Below, piece after piece: positions 36,136-48,879 of a stretch of 64,000 nucleotides of DNA. This DNA comes from Paraescarpia echinospica (Eukaryota; Annelida; Polychaeta; Sabellida; Siboglinidae). The translations under genes were made by a program, and so were the position numbers. The stretch is from assembly GCA_020002185.1 (NCBI GenBank), contig CM034542.1, positions 58,459,973-58,523,972 on the forward strand, read 5' to 3'. The notes under the pieces were generated by a model. It did not search any database. It was not told where the DNA came from and saw nothing but the letters and a program-made list of their open reading frames with translations. Numbering within the stretch: position 1 is the first letter of the stretch; each line of letters starts with the position of its first letter.

Positions 36136-36537
36136 TTGGGCGTAGGGCCAGTAACCCTACCCCGTAAAACAATTCCTACTACAGAAACGACGAGAAGTAG
36201 CCATTCCGGTACACTTTCAAGGGGAAGAAGAGAAGGCACATCCATAAATGTGGATGCATCTGCATCTACAGATGTATCTACACCTACAGATGTACCTATG
36301 ACAGGGTTGAGTGAAAGCCGTCAGGAAGCTCGACCCCCGACGAGCCATATCTTTAACGCCAAAACTAACACCAGAGTAGGCACATGGAACGTTCGAACGC
36401 TCTTTCAGAGCGGGCGGATGGAGCAAGTGCTGAAGGAAATGAAGGCTTACCATCTAGACATTCTAGGTGTAAGCGAGATGCGATGGACAGGACAGGGACG
36501 CTTCAACAGCGGAGATAAAACTGTACTTTACTCCTGA
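36136..36537 (+). pseudogene. Element B: N-terminus and start of AP-endonuclease domain
   Basis: 133 codons with an initial ATG. A Ser/Thr-rich leader (residues 1-80) precedes the start of an exonuclease-endonuclease-phosphatase domain: VGTWNVRTLFQSGRM and LDILGVSEMRWTG, carrying the Asn and Glu of the metal site. This enzyme nicks target DNA for reverse transcription. The frame stops at TGA 36535-36537, where related elements read on (YSG), so this is a nonsense change. After about 12 further codons with recognisable residues the domain is lost: its catalytic SDH end is deleted, and the text resumes in the linker before the RT. Confidence 0.85.
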
Positions 36538-36712
36538 AATGAAGATCACCACGTCCATGGAGTTGGCATCAGAGGAAATGGTTAGAAGAGAAAGGTAAAG
36601 AAGCACAAACAGCAGCAGAACGGAATTACTCGAAAACGCTATATAGGATTTGAGATAGCTAACTAGCGCGAAAAGCAATTCCAACATACCCATAAAAGAC
36701 AAAGATGGCAGA

Positions 36713-38362
36713 GTGCTTCTAACAAACGAGGAACAAGCCACGAGGTGGATTGAACACTTCCGAGAAGTACTAAATCAACCAACACCAACCACACTCTTCA
36801 ACTTCGAACAGGAACCAAACATAAACGAGCTTGATGTCATCACCAATGACATCACCAGGGCAGAAGTTTCCAAAGCCATCGAAAGCCCCAAGAACAAGGC
36901 AGCGGGCCTTGATGAAGTATCGGCCGAACTATTGAAACATGGCAAGGACGGGGTTGTAGACGAGTTAACCTACTTGTTCAATCTGATCTGGTCTGAGGAG
37001 GAAGTTCCTGATGATTGGAGACGAGGAGTGATCATGACGTTACCAAAGAAGGGGTGCCTGAGCGATTGCAATAACTGGCGAGGAATAACATTGATGTCAG
37101 TACCTGGAAAAGTGTTCTGCAGTGTGATTCTAAACCGGCTGTAGACAGCAGTTGACCAGCACCTCCGGGAGGAACAAGCTGGTTTTCGAAGAGGAAGGTC
37201 ATGGTGTGAGCAGATCTTCACATTGCGAAACATCATCGAACAAAGCAGAGAGTTCCAGATACCTCTTTTAGTCAATTTCATTGACTTTAAGAAGGCTTTC
37301 GACAGTGTCCACAGAGATTCGCATTGGCAAATCCTGAAGCTATACGGCATACCAAGCAAATATATAGACATTTTCAAATCGCTATACCGAAACACCAACT
37401 GCTACATCAAGACCAACGATGGCTACACAGACATGTTCGATATAGAGACAGGTGTACGTCAAGGTTGCATCATGTCCCCTTTTCTCTTTGTTGTTGTTAT
37501 CGACTTCATCATGAGGAAAACGATGAAAGATCCGAACTTTGGTATTAAATGAATAAATAATAGGTTGACAGACCTTGACTTTGCCGATGATATTGCACTG
37601 CTCAGCCACACGCCGGAGATCCTACAAGAGATGACCAATACTTTAAACGAAAATGGAGAGATGGTCGGATTACGAATCAGCTACGGGAAGACAAAAACAT
37701 TGTCAGCTGGTGATGGATCTGACTCCCACATTGTGATCGGTCAGGAAGAGTTGCAATGCGTCGAGAACTTCCCTTACCTCGGAAGCTACATCTCTATGAA
37801 AGGCGACGCGGAAGTAGATGTACGAGCAAGGATAGGCAAGGCATCAGCAGTGTTCCAAAGACTACGTCCAATATGGTCCTGTAACACCTTCAGAAAGGAC
37901 ATAAAACTACATCTTTACATGTCAATCGTAATACCAACAACGATGTATGCCTGTGAAACGTGGAAGAATACGGAGAGGATATCAAAAAAATTAGACATAT
38001 TTCACCGACGATGTCTCCGGTTCATATTGGGCATATCGTGGAGAGAACACATCACCAATGATGAAGTGATGAGGAGGGCAGGTCTGGACAGCCTGCATCA
38101 CATAGTTAAGTCTCGACGACGAAGACTAGCGGGACATATCCTACGCTTACCAAGAGAGAAAACTGCACATGTAGCAATGGAATGGGTTCCTGAAGGTGGA
38201 AACAGAAGGAGAGGAAGGCCGACTAAGACCTGGCGCAAGACGTTTAAAAAAGATCTGGCAGAAATGGAAATCACCTGGAATGAGGCCAAAGAAATTGCGA
38301 AAGACCGTAGTAGATGGAGAAAGCTCGTCGCCCGATGTTTCCAAAGGAACAGGAGGAACTAA
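36713..38362 (+). pseudogene. Element B: reverse transcriptase with two nonsense codons
   Basis: One continuous frame of 549 codons plus the final stop, interrupted only by TAG at 37142-37144 and TGA at 37550-37552. Both sit where relatives have sense codons, the second probably a former Trp. RT motifs in order: NNWRGITLMSVPGKVF, EEQAGFRRGRS, FIDFKKAFDSVHR (first catalytic Asp), GVRQGCIMSPFLF, DLDFADDIALLS (FADD), NFPYLGSYIS. The C-terminal domain follows: RRRRLAGHILRLPRE, RRRGRPTKTWR and the terminal WRKLVARCFQRN. Only two stops in 1.65 kb indicates fairly recent inactivation. Confidence 0.9.
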
Positions 38363-38374
38363 GTCTAAGTAAAG

Positions 38375-39300
38375 TCTGTAGTACTCCTCTCTTGATGTTG
38401 ATCGTGTTGCTCTTTTTGTGTAGGTGGACTGTCACCGAGCTGTTGGTGTAGATGTGTTTCAGGAGTTCGATGTACAGTCTTCTACCCCCTGTTCTTGGAG
38501 GGAGGTCAATATTGCTTGAGTCGAAAACCTTCTGTTTCAGTTGGTTTACGACGTGTATGTGGTATGTCGTTGAGTACCTGCTTCTGAATCCTGTTTGTTC
38601 TCGTGGTTGGTTTTCGTCGAGTGTTTTCTCTAGACTATTCGTTAGTATATTTGTGAGTAATGTGTAGATGTTTGATAACAGATATGTCGGTCTGTAGTTC
38701 TTTAAGTCTTTCTTATTTCCCTTCTTTAAGATTATCACCATCTTTGCGTACTTCCATGCGGTGGGTATTCGTCTTTCTGATAAGCATTTAGTATACAGCT
38801 TAGCCAGTGTCTTCGAGATGGTATCTTATCCTGCTTTTAGTGTGTCAACGTTTCAATGTTTACATAGTCGTTGTCTGATGTCTTCCAATTATTCATATCT
38901 CTTAGCGCTGCTTCCACCTCCCATGGTGTTATATCTGATACCTATTTCGGATCGGGGTGAATTATGGTGCTCTGTTCACTGTCATATAGCTCGGTGTAGA
39001 ATTCCTCTATTTGTTCCATGATCATATATTGGTCTTGTATTTTTCTACCCTGCTTGTCTAGAAGTGTAATCAGTCTGTCTCGGCCTAGTGCCAGTGTTCT
39101 TCTGGTTTCTTCAGACTCTTTGATGCCATAATCGTTTCTCGTATGATCTCCTGTTTGTACTTCCTGGTGTCCTCCTTCGCTTTCTTTTTGGCGGTCTTGC
39201 ATAATTCTGCGTACTCTATTTGTTTTTTACGGTCGCCGTTATCCTCCATTTCTCGTCGTTTCTTCATTAATGCTCGTGTCGGTGACGATATTCTAGGAAA
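38375..39300 (-). mobile_element. RTE-type LINE 'A', 5' portion
   Basis: On minus from the right: SSPTRALMKKRREM, QIEYAELCKTAKKKAKED, ALGRDRLITLLDKQGRKIQD, EEFYTELYDSEQSTIIH, then RT text KKGNKKDLKNYRP, LLSNIY, ENQPREQTGFRS, YIELLKHIYTNSSVTVH, IKRGVLQ. The block with the first catalytic Asp (F-x-DYEKAF) is missing between QLKQK and VFDSS, so A was already damaged or has since decayed. There is no endonuclease domain: similarity ends at about 39300 (5' truncation). B interrupts it just after the GV(R)Q motif. Confidence 0.85.
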
Positions 39301-39503
39301 CCATGCCCAAAGGTACATCAATACAAATATGGTCAATCGCAGAATCAATCATCAGTAGAGTATATCTCTGTTAACATTGTCAACAGTTGGATGGACACGC
39401 CAAGGAGCTAAAGCGTATAAACAAGGTTGTGGAAATATAAGTCTTCAAATGACAGTGGAACTGTGTAATATTTTCAGCTGATCTAAACGTAACAGCCAAT
39501 TTT
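39301..39503. other. Short non-coding stretch
   Basis: Nothing recognised. Confidence 0.5.
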
Positions 39504-39846
39504 CATAGGCTCGGGAATAGGGGGACATGAGGGTAGCTGCCCCCTGCAATTTCTCTGGGGGAGGCATACGTATTATTCTGCCCTCCCCATTAAATGTGAG
39601 CGTGAATGTTTGTTTTTGTGGCGAGCGTCATTGGCGGGTGGAAATTTAAATTTGATAAGCCGATTAATGTGTATTTTTGTTGACTGTGAAAGGTGTATGT
39701 AATTGGAGGGCAGACATATGGTTTTGCGCCCCCCCCAGCGCGACGTAAACAAATAAAATTATGAACAGCACTGTCCCCCCGCCCGTGTTCGGATGTGATG
39801 AATTCACAGCCGAGGCAGCGGAGAAGCTGAAGTTATAGCGGCGAAA
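39504..39846. repeat. Dispersed repeat, copy 1 (pair with 54636-54839)
   Basis: Begins CATAGGCTCGGGAATAGGGG and ends AAGCTGAAGTTATAGCGGCG. The terminal 85 bp (AGCACTGTCCCCC to AGCGGCG) matches 54757-54839 closely, and the first 40 bp matches the left end of that copy. Family unknown; no coding capacity recognised. Confidence 0.7.
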
Positions 39847-41522
39847 TGGCAATTTTAGAAGTGAACAGTCAAAGGCATGGCGCTATCATTATTAAATGTG
39901 CAGATCTAAATGTGGGCACATAAAATAAATATTATAATCCCAATCTCCATATCCCATCAGTATTTTGATCAGTCATCGAATGAAATGTTTCAGGATGACG
40001 GGAAATTAGCACTAAAGTGGTGCCACCTAACGGCGCAATCGATTACTACGCTAACCTGAAGATTGTGGAGTGTTGGTTCAATTGCTGTAGATTGTAGAAA
40101 CTGACAGGACGATCGTTTATTTGATGATTTACACGTCGTTAACTCGAAAGGAAAATGTGTGTTGTTTGCAAGACTAAGAACATGTTCGGCACTGCTTTTT
40201 ATGGGAGCGTATACTTGATTGCATGCGCTGAACCAGTTCTGTTTTAAACACTATCTATAGGTAATTTATATACCCTATAATGGCTATACTAATCTACCCC
40301 TCTAGACTAACTTTGGAGCATTGTAGGCCCCCTAAGACCATCTTCTCCGCATCGCCGAGGTCCACTCACCTCTTTCCATTTTACATTCACACCATTCAAC
40401 AATAGACCACATATCTACCAATTAGCGGTGTATTTCAAAAAACACGGTTATATTTTAAGTTATTTGTTTTGATGTTTTTGGTGTATGATATGTGTTTTAT
40501 ATGACTGTTCTCTTACTTGAGAGAGAACGCCAAAGTGACATAATACGGTAGTAAGTTTGATCGAATAAGTAAATATTGTTGTTGTCTCTTGAAAAAGATC
40601 TCAGAATGCAACTTTAATATGTTTCCTATGACTCGATTTCAAAGTGTTATTATATATACAGGGAATACAAATAATTACTACACCGTTTGATATGTACTGT
40701 ATTAATGTAATTTATATATTTTTGTGTGCATTTCGCAGTTAGTTTTAATAATCCAGTATATATAATGCAATATATGCAATATTCCGCAAGCGTGCAATAC
40801 ATATTACAAAATGACAGCGTATGTTTTAAAGGATCTGGTGGTCAAATAAATTATTCCGATTCTGCGATATTTGTTTCCACTACTCCGATCAGTCTGAGGA
40901 CATTGCGACTCATGTAACAAATGACCTCATCACGTGGAGACAGGAAATAGGAGAGGAAATGGCACGTGTCTGTCCACACGCGTAGAAAGGACATATAGGA
41001 CATGGCTCACGCCACACGTGTAAACGTGTAACACACATCCTGAAAAATCCCTGCTGAGTGTACTAGTAGAACACCTATAGACATGCTTCTCGACAAGTCT
41101 CCGCTTTACGTCTAGTCGGTCATCACGGAGCTGTACGACTGGATTCGTGATTATTTCGCTTCATCTACTGCATGGTACATCTGATATGTAAATCTCATCA
41201 CGAGTGACGAAAATGTATTAAGGTGGTTACAATCCGCACGCGAGCGTGCCTGCGTGCGTATGTGAGTGTGTGGTGCGTGCGTGCGTGCTGTATAATACAT
41301 ACTGACATGGTAACATTTATTTCAGTGCGCCACGAGGATCGATCAACCTCACAACAGAATTATTAATGTGCCTTGATCAGATATGTTGAGAAGCACTGGG
41401 CTGGGGGGTTGGGACAAGAAGTTAATAAGAAGATAAGAAGATGACAAAAGACAAAAACATGTCGACAGGGGCGAATCAACCACCCATAAACCTGTTTTAT
41501 CAACTAGAACAAAGTGAAATCA
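39847..41522. other. Non-coding stretch
   Basis: No gene recognised. A short GT/GCGT-rich segment lies around 41240-41290. Phrases such as CATCGCCGAGGTCCACTC and ATCTACCAATTAGCG at 40352-40430 recur in similar form at 58545-58620, suggesting another old dispersed repeat. Confidence 0.45.
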
Positions 41523-42105
41523 GTTGAAAACTTCACCTACCATGGCAGTTCCATCCATCAACAACCAATGAATCGCAGACTTTGAGCTAAACTGCTGAGT
41601 GAGAACAGCACCAGCAGCCTCCAGTCGGTTGGGGAACATTTAGAGCAACAACAATTTACTCCGGGCCGAAATCAAAATATATATGAAACCAGACAGCTAA
41701 AGCAAGTCAGGAAAACAAACTTGATGCATTCGACGCTAAATGTCTGCACAGTATCTTAGACATTCACTGGGGTGATTATGTGGCGAACGAAGAGTTCGGG
41801 ATATGATTCATACCACCTCCGGCTTCATCAATAACATATCAAAGGCGCATACGAGCTGGCTCGGATATGTCATGAGGCTCCCACCTACTGTATATTCCCA
41901 ACAACACGTTATATGACGGATCCCAACTGGTCTAAGGAGGAGAGGACGACCGATAATGAACTGGCGCCAGACTGTCGACCGCCGTCTACAGCTGCTCCAC
42001 AGAAGATCGAGCGATCTTGTGGAAGACGCAATATCCCTGCTGAGCAATCCCAGTGGTGTGGTCTGACTGCCTCGTGCGTATATAGACGTGGCAGCCGCTA
42101 AGCAA
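41523..42105 (+). pseudogene. Decayed LINE RT C-terminal domain
   Basis: Plus-strand text with stops and frame changes: VENFTYHGSSI at the start (compare F-x-YLGS-x-I), AFDAKCLHSILDIHWGDY and VANEEF (compare H-x-RCLR-x-ILG-I-x-W-x-DHV), WLGYVMRLPP, and RRRGRPIMNWRQTVDRRLQ at the end. This order is the thumb and C-terminal domain of RTE-like LINE proteins. The palm is absent. At least five disabling changes are seen, so it is older than element B. Confidence 0.7.
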
Positions 42106-42807
42106 GTCTGATCAACGAGCTGAGTCGCTATACTGTTAGTCAGTGGACCCAACTGTAATTCGAGAGAAATAATTAGCGTAGGGATTGATTAGGCTAATTT
42201 CTACGGGATTTCTGAGGACGTAATCATAATAATAGTATAAATACTAGCGGGCATTCAGTTTAAACGCGTTCACGCTGGTCATTTAGTTTCTCCAGACGCC
42301 AATTAAAGCATTGCGTGTATTGCATCGATGCAGCCAATAACAATGTTCTGGTAATTCGAACACAACTTCACATTGGCGCTCTCTGGATTATATTTCAATA
42401 TTCAATTAATTTACCGAAAAGTTAGCAACTCCAAATAAATTCCATTAAGCTTTTTAAGACATCGCCAATTGGTAGCTATGAGGTCAAGGGTCCAAGGAAG
42501 GCAGAGAACGTAGATAGAGGGGAGCGGACCGCAGCACCTGGAAGGAGGTGCAGTTTTGGAGTGCGGTTGGATATAGGAAAATTCATCTACACAGAGTTCG
42601 ATAAATGAACGGAACAAACTAGCTACCAAGTGTGTAACTGTGCATGTAGGAAGGTGAGCATGTGCCTGTGCATGTAGGAATGTTATCATACGTGTGCAGC
42701 TTGGGCATATAAAACAACTGACTGGCTTAATCCAGGTAAAAGTGCTAAAAGAATGGCTTAATTCATTGTCCACCAGTTATATGCATGTTGCTTTTTGATG
42801 GAATGCA
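42106..42807. other. Non-coding stretch
   Basis: Nothing recognised. CATGTAGGAA(G/T)GT and TGTGCCTGTGCATG repeats occur near 42640-42690. Confidence 0.5.
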
Positions 42808-43115
42808 ATGGTGCAGTGGCTAGAGCTTCGGACTCTCTACCGAGAGAACCCGGATTCGAATCCTGTGCTCCGATGTCGAACCTTGGGCAAGTTCGTTCAC
42901 TCTACGTTGCACCAGTTGACTCAGCTGTATGAATGAGTACCTGGCTGTAGACAGTGGTGAATATGTGTATATGAATAATCTTCGCGCATTAATTGCAGCG
43001 TGGCTGGATGCTTCCCAGAGAAGTTGAGATGGTGTTCGATTGAACAGGTCTGCCAGGGAGTAAAGTGGAAAGTGCTTTGAATAGTCCTTAGGACCATACA
43101 CTGCACTATATAATA
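42808..43115 (+). mobile_element. tRNA-derived SINE
   Basis: The 5' head is tRNA-like: A box TGGCTAGAGCTTCGG (42817-42831) and B box GGATTCGAATCC (42852-42863), 20 bp apart, forming an internal RNA polymerase III promoter. The body follows with CCTTGGGCAAGTTCGTTCAC and CAGCTGTATGAATGAGTACC, phrases widespread in deuterostome and mollusc SINEs. The 3' end (AGTGCTTTGAATAG...CACTATATAATAACTTT) resembles LINE 3' ends, as expected for borrowed retrotransposition. Not a functional tRNA: no acceptor-stem pairing and no CCA-side complement. Confidence 0.82.
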
Positions 43116-45019
43116 ACTTTCTTTACTTTTTTAACCTTTAATGCAATCAAATTACTTAGAGCAGTTAATTGTAATTGTAAAAATACATGATAGTTAAGAC
43201 AATAAAGACGACGATAATACATCAATTTTAACGACATGACACTAGGACGAAATGCGAACGCAGTCAGTAAAGTAAATCTGCGGTGATTTATTAAATATGT
43301 CGCAGTTAAAACCAACTACACTTATATTATCGAGTGAGTAATTATACTAATTAAGAAGAGTACCTATAACGAGCGTTAAGTGGACTATTGCAAACACCGT
43401 CATCACTGGTACTCAATTACTCCGACTGATGGCCAACACACATTTGTACAGTGAAACCATTTGTACCACCTTACCCCGTCTGGCGGTTCGTACTAATTAG
43501 GTGACGTGATTGGTGAGCTCCGGCCGAAGCTACTTGTTTTGAAAGCCCAGAGCAGGCGATCGCGACAACACTGGATGTAACCACCTAACTGGTCAGATTA
43601 AACACAACTACTGCCCCTCAAATGGAAATACTTCTCCAAAAAGCGGACCGATTTCGCCAGAGCAAACCCAGCATACGGGCCAGTAATTGCTACTAGAATT
43701 CCACATTCAAAAATGAAAAGGCACGCATACAGGGCATACTAATCAACATCATAATCTATTGTAAGGAAGATATATGCCGCTTTATAATTTACGAGTGTAA
43801 ATCTCATATGTGACCTCCGGCCACTGCACGTGGGCTGCCAACAAAGCAAGAGCAATTAACCATCCGATACCCGAAGAAACGGGTTCAACACATCGTCACA
43901 AACAACGTTCTGATTGTGTGAATTTTTTTTATAATTTATACCAGTTTAATCGAGCACTTCTTATACAAGACACTCATCTTTACTAACTAAAACATCAGAT
44001 AGATTATCAACATGCGCACATGCAGTAGGCCTAGCAATGATACCAAATTATTGTTCACGATCTCAAACACAGAGCAGACGAGGAAAGACTGAAGACTAGG
44101 ACTACCCCTAAAAAGGACAAGGTTAAAATTATCATAGAAACTTTCGAAGTAATAGACTTCAAAAGGGCACTAGGCCTACAATCACCATTTCAACCTAAGT
44201 GTAAGACTTAGAGTAGGACCTACAACATGACCGCCAGTCGGAGAGCATTTGCTCCTCTCAATGAGGATCTAATATATAAAATTACACCGTTATCTAGTGT
44301 ACAGTCTACACTTCATGTTTTAATTTTTACCGGAATTACACAGGACTAATTAATCATTTGAAATTGAAACACTGATAAGTGTTACCTTTAAAAGGTATAT
44401 AGACCCTATACATGCATTGCGTGTGGGTATTAACAACATCGATTCAATAGCATATGATTGTGTCAGACAACGGAATTGCGTTTAACCGATGTAAGCAAAA
44501 CAGGCGCGATGTTCCATTCATCCGATGCACTAATTGGCGACCGCGTTCTGGATGGTCTTGTGTCTCTCCTCTTTCATCGATTCGTTACCACGTCCACGCT
44601 GCATGACTGTCCAGCCCTAATGGTCAGCTTTTGTTTCTGCCTCGCGTGCGAAAGTGCTTTGTTGGTAGGGCGGTCAGCGCGGCAGTGGCCGGACAATGCT
44701 CACAGCAGGCCGACGGTGGAGCGACGGTGCAGCGACGTATTAGGAAGTAATTAACTCGGCGTAACGAAGGCGTCTTTCGATACGCCACTGCGCCTCTTTA
44801 ATGTCTTATGTCGACGTCAGCGTTTAATTACCTCTGCGACTGGCCGACCCAGTGAACACAATACCCACGGGTGTTACCCGCAACACATCGTTCATCGTTG
44901 TAATTACGAAATCGGGTACAACTCCACGTAATGAAGTTTAGTTCGAAACGGATGTCTAAAAATGAACCTCGTTATTTATTTTTGTAACTTCGACACAATT
45001 TCACTTTACGGATACTGCT
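43116..45019. other. Stretch without recognised genes
   Basis: A CpG-rich block (44500-44760) has a 98-codon plus frame (44458-44754) of no known family. The rest is non-coding to my eye. Confidence 0.4.
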
Positions 45020-46045
45020 GTCTTGAAAGTACATACTTATATAAATCTAGACATCGATAAAGACAAAGTAACCGCATTTAAGCATACCTTGCTTGATATA
45101 TATGCCGCCTTTGATACCATTGATCACAGCATTCTTATTAAATGCTTATCAACTTGGTATGACATATCTGGCATAGGTATCAGCTGGTTTTCTTCATACC
45201 TAACTGATATACACCAAACCAGAAAACAGGGAACTGCTTTTCGGCTGCATTGTCTACTTCACGTGGTGTTCCTACAGTTCTGTTCTTGGGCCTTTGCTTT
45301 TCACCCTCTACTATACGCCACTAAGCTCTGCTATCCAAAGTCATAACTTGGATTATCATCGTTACGTAGATGACACACAAATTCACATTTCTTTGACTTT
45401 TGATCACATTTGCCGGTTACTTTCTGTCGCTAAGACTTTCTCAACAGCGTTAGTAGCAGACTGGACTATTCCCCTTTATAATGTTGCTAGCAAGGATATT
45501 ACAAAACCTCAACGAGTCCAACATTGTTTGGCATGGTATAGTTACATTACATAGTTAATTTATTTCTCGCTCAGTGCCACTTCTAAAATCACTACATTTT
45601 CTCCCCGTGCGATAACGCGTCATTTTCAAGATTTGTACTTGTCATGTCCTTTCATCCAAACAACCTGCATATCTTCATTCGATGCTCACTCCAGTAAGAA
45701 AGCCAAGACAACTACGGTCATCTAGTTATCATCCACTTGTTGTTCCCGGAGTTGAAACGAATGCTGTAACTCGGGCTCTCTCGGTTGCCCAACCAACTCT
45801 GTGGAATTCACTTCCAGAACGAGTTAAATTAGCAGGAAATAAAATTTCATTCGCCGTCATATAAAAACCTACCCTCCTTAGCTTCATCGCAGTTCCATTC
45901 AGCTGTTGGCTACTTTAACATTGTACACGATTACGAGATTGTTTAATCCTTTGGTTTGGTTGCGCGACCGAGCTTGATTTTCGAGGATATTGTCGCTAAA
46001 AGAGTCGTGTTTATGTTGATGTTATTATCATTACTATTATAATTA
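45020..46045 (+). mobile_element. Decayed CR1/L2-like LINE (internal deletion)
   Basis: RT pieces in order on plus: LLDIYAAFDTIDHSILIKCL and GISWFSSYLTD (45090-45230, first catalytic Asp), then after a frameshift LLFTLYYTPLSSAIQSHNLD and HRYVDDTQI (YVDD, 45294-45390). A deletion follows that removes most of the thumb; KPQRVQHCLA and LKSLHFLPV remain, then SSYHPLVVPGVETNA, RALSVAQPTLWNSLPERVK (to about 45830). The 3'UTR leads to an ATTATTATC-like tail near 46040. The same domain order as the LINE at 59.7 kb but a different family. Confidence 0.8.
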
Positions 46046-46149
46046 TATAACTTTCTCTGGAATTTTACACAGAATTTGAATTTACTCTTGAACATGAATC
46101 TGAAATATAAAGCAATGCATCGACTGCCTCATTGTATATGCTTTAGGTT

Positions 46150-46275
46150 TTTGTAAACACAAGTCTCCTTTTGCGAACAAATCACGGAAAGGCATGTCTA
46201 TCTACATCAACGATCGCTTAACATCATTCAACAGGGAACTGTTTCGCCAAGCGAGACAAGTGAAACGTGTAGCGA
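46150..46275 (+). pseudogene. Fragment of a LINE ORF1-type protein
   Basis: The frame reads KSRKGMSIYINDRLTSFNRE and LFRQARQVKRVAK, resembling the (I/V)-Y-(V/I)-N-(E/D)-x-L-T ... LF-x-KAR segment that ends many LINE ORF1 proteins. It is cut at 46275 exactly where the CR1 3' tail begins, so that insertion probably split it. The other half was not found beyond 51480. Confidence 0.5.
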
Positions 46276-47982
46276 AGATTGAACAAGATTGCCGTCTAGA
46301 GCTACAAGCTCCAGACGGTATGCGGACAAGGAAGCCTTTGGCTTATCGATACAATTGTCCACCTACGTATAGCCCGCCCTCCCCAGATAGCTGTCCATTT
46401 TATTTTGGAACATATTCGCATTGTTAGTCATCAGATAATTTGTTCCAGTTATTTACTGTCTTCTGAGAGAATGAGTATTTTATCACATCTAACCTACACT
46501 GTTCTTTGACTATTGCCGCATTGTGCCATCTGGTTATACTATTTCTATCAATATCTTCATAACCATTCAATATTAAAAAAAAAATGTATTTTGTCTCCTC
46601 TTAGTCTCTTAGTCGTTAATGTTGTCAACCCGCATTCTAAAAGGCGTCTTTCATAAGTAAGATCTTTCAGTTCAGGAAGGTTGCTCTTCGTTGGACTCTT
46701 TCTAGCTTATCTATGTCCTTCTTACGATATGGCCTCCATGCTTGTATGCAATATTCCAAATGAGGTCTAACTATTACTTTGTACAGTGGTATTTGGTTAC
46801 GCTCTGAAGCAGCAATTCCACATTGATCTGAAACGTTCATGTCAGCACAAACTGTCACTCTTAAATACTTTTCTTTTTCAGTTTTACCTAATATTGTATC
46901 TCCCATTATGTATTCTTTGTCAGTATTTCCATGTCCTATATGTAAATGCAATTACATTTTCCAAAATTGAATAAAATTTGCCATACTTCAGACCATTTGA
47001 CTAATTTGGCCAGATCAGCTTGTAGTGTAGATTTATCTGCATCCGTTTTAACTCTTCTGAACACTTTTGTATCGTCTGCGAATTTCATCGTCCACCTACT
47101 TTTTAATTTCTTCCAAAACACATAACAGATTGGTTAGATAGACCTAGCCTTTAAGAACCCATGTTGAGATTCGATTATTAATTTGTGTTTTACACGGAAT
47201 TCCACTATGTGGCCTCTTACAAGGTTTCTAGTAATATGCATAAAACTGATGTTATACTAACCGGTCTGTAATTCTCTGTCTTGCTCATCGACCCCTTTTT
47301 AAATAATGGCGTAATGTTTGCTTCTTGCCATTCTAGTGAAACGATTCCCTCTTTAAGTGTTAAAGAATATAGCAAGTGGTCTACTGATTTGCTTTACAAT
47401 TTCCTTAAGCAGTTGCTATGGTATCCCGTCAACTCTGGGTGATTTGTTTTCTTTCATCTTCTTAATTTTCCTTGATATCATTTCAGGAGTAACAAACAAC
47501 TGCCCTAAATGATCTGATTCACCCCCCACAAATTTAGTAATTGGTACTGGCAGTGAACTGAAATCTTCTGTGGTAAACATTGAGCTAAAATACTCATCCA
47601 GGGCCTCTGCCATCTGAAACCCATCATATATTACGTTTTCTGCTGTTTTCAAGTGGCCCCACTTTATCTTGAACCTTCTGTTTACTCCTTACATAAGCGT
47701 AGAAACTCTTGCTGTCATTTTTATATCATCCGCCAATTTTTACTCAAAACTTCCTTTACATTTTATAATTTCGACTGTAGGTATGTTAAGGGCCTCTTTG
47801 TAGTTGTTGTAGTCTTCTATATTTCCAGTGTCTCCATAAACTCTCCAGATAATTTGTTTGTAAGCAATCTTACGTATATCTTCCTCTGAAAAGTGTTTCT
47901 TCCTGGATCGTTTCCCATGCTTTTTCTGGGAAACAGATCTTTCAATAATGCCTCCAATCTCATCTCTCAAAACGGTCCAACA

Positions 47983-48375
47983 TTATGTTGCTGTCTTGTT
48001 CTTCATTAAGGTAGTCCAATCTACGTGTGCTAAACATTTTCTCATCTGTTTATATTTGCCTTTGTTGAAGTTTCTCCTTCGTTGCTTTTTACCATTATTC
48101 CCTGATTGTACTTTTATATTAAAATGGATCTGGTGATGATCACTAGATCCCAGAGGTTCATATACTTTCACATTATCAACTAATTCCTTCTGAGAAGAGA
48201 ACACTAAATCCAACACATTCCCACCTCTTGTTGGTTCCAGGACATGTTGAGTGAGAAAACAGTCCTGCATTACAAGCAGATACTGTTGGTCATCACCTCC
48301 AGCGCTCTCTAGTGATTTCCACTGAATATATCCGTGATTAAAATCACCCATTTTAACACATTCCCCTTTACTCAT
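47983..48375 (-). pseudogene. CR1 (minus) endonuclease C-terminal part
   Basis: An open frame of 130 codons with MGDFNHGYIQW (the GDFN metal-site Asp and Asn), CFLTQHVLEPTRGGNVLDLV and LGSSDHHQIHF (the SDH catalytic block). This is the apurinic-type endonuclease of CR1 ORF2, which nicks the target site. Its N-terminal half lies further right in decayed form. Downstream on minus, frames 47740-47970 and 47416-47652 carry the linker and RT N-terminus (IKKMKENKSPRVDGIP). Confidence 0.8.
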
Positions 48376-48879
48376 CTCCTGTATACAGCATTGTGCTGTT
48401 TTTGCGTCATCCTCTTGTCGTATGCTAGGACTACGATAAATTCGTCCTATTGTTAATGTTGAATTTCTGGTAACTATGTTTCACCAAATAGCTTCCTCGT
48501 AATATGCTTCACTTTTCAGTCGTACTTCATATGCATAATTATATAGATTCTTTAATATCTATAGAATGACCCCGTCTTCCCTTCTCTCTTGTCTGTCTTT
48601 TCTAAACATAACATAACCTGATAGAGCTAGTTCAGCATCTACCATTTCTTCTGTGCCCATGATTCAGTTCTGCCTATTACATCTGGGTCAATATCTGCTA
48701 CCATGATTTCTAAATCGCTTCTCTTATTAACTATACTTCTGGCATTTAAGCATACACATCTATGTAAATTTGTTTGGATATTTGGTGAATCTTTCCTTGT
48801 AGATTTGCTTGTACCATCTCTTTGAGGTGGCTCTACGTATCCCCCCTGCGCATCTAGTTTAAATACTCAACTGTGCCAG

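Larger units (their letters stand above)
36089..38374 (+). mobile_element. RTE-type LINE 'B', inserted into element A
   Basis: Starts AAACTCCGCCATAGCCTG, the 5'UTR style of these elements, and ends TAAGTCTAAGTAAAG, a short repeat tail. It is bounded by perfect 12-bp target duplications TCTGTAGTACTC (36077-36088 and 38375-38386). At 2.29 kb it is shorter than a full element because the middle of the endonuclease region is deleted. Different family from A: on alignment by eye the proteins share only RT motifs. It is inactive because of stops and the deletion. Confidence 0.92.

Noticed and set aside
42808..42880. tRNA gene
   Set aside because: A and B boxes are present, but the arms do not fold as a complete cloverleaf and a SINE body follows directly.
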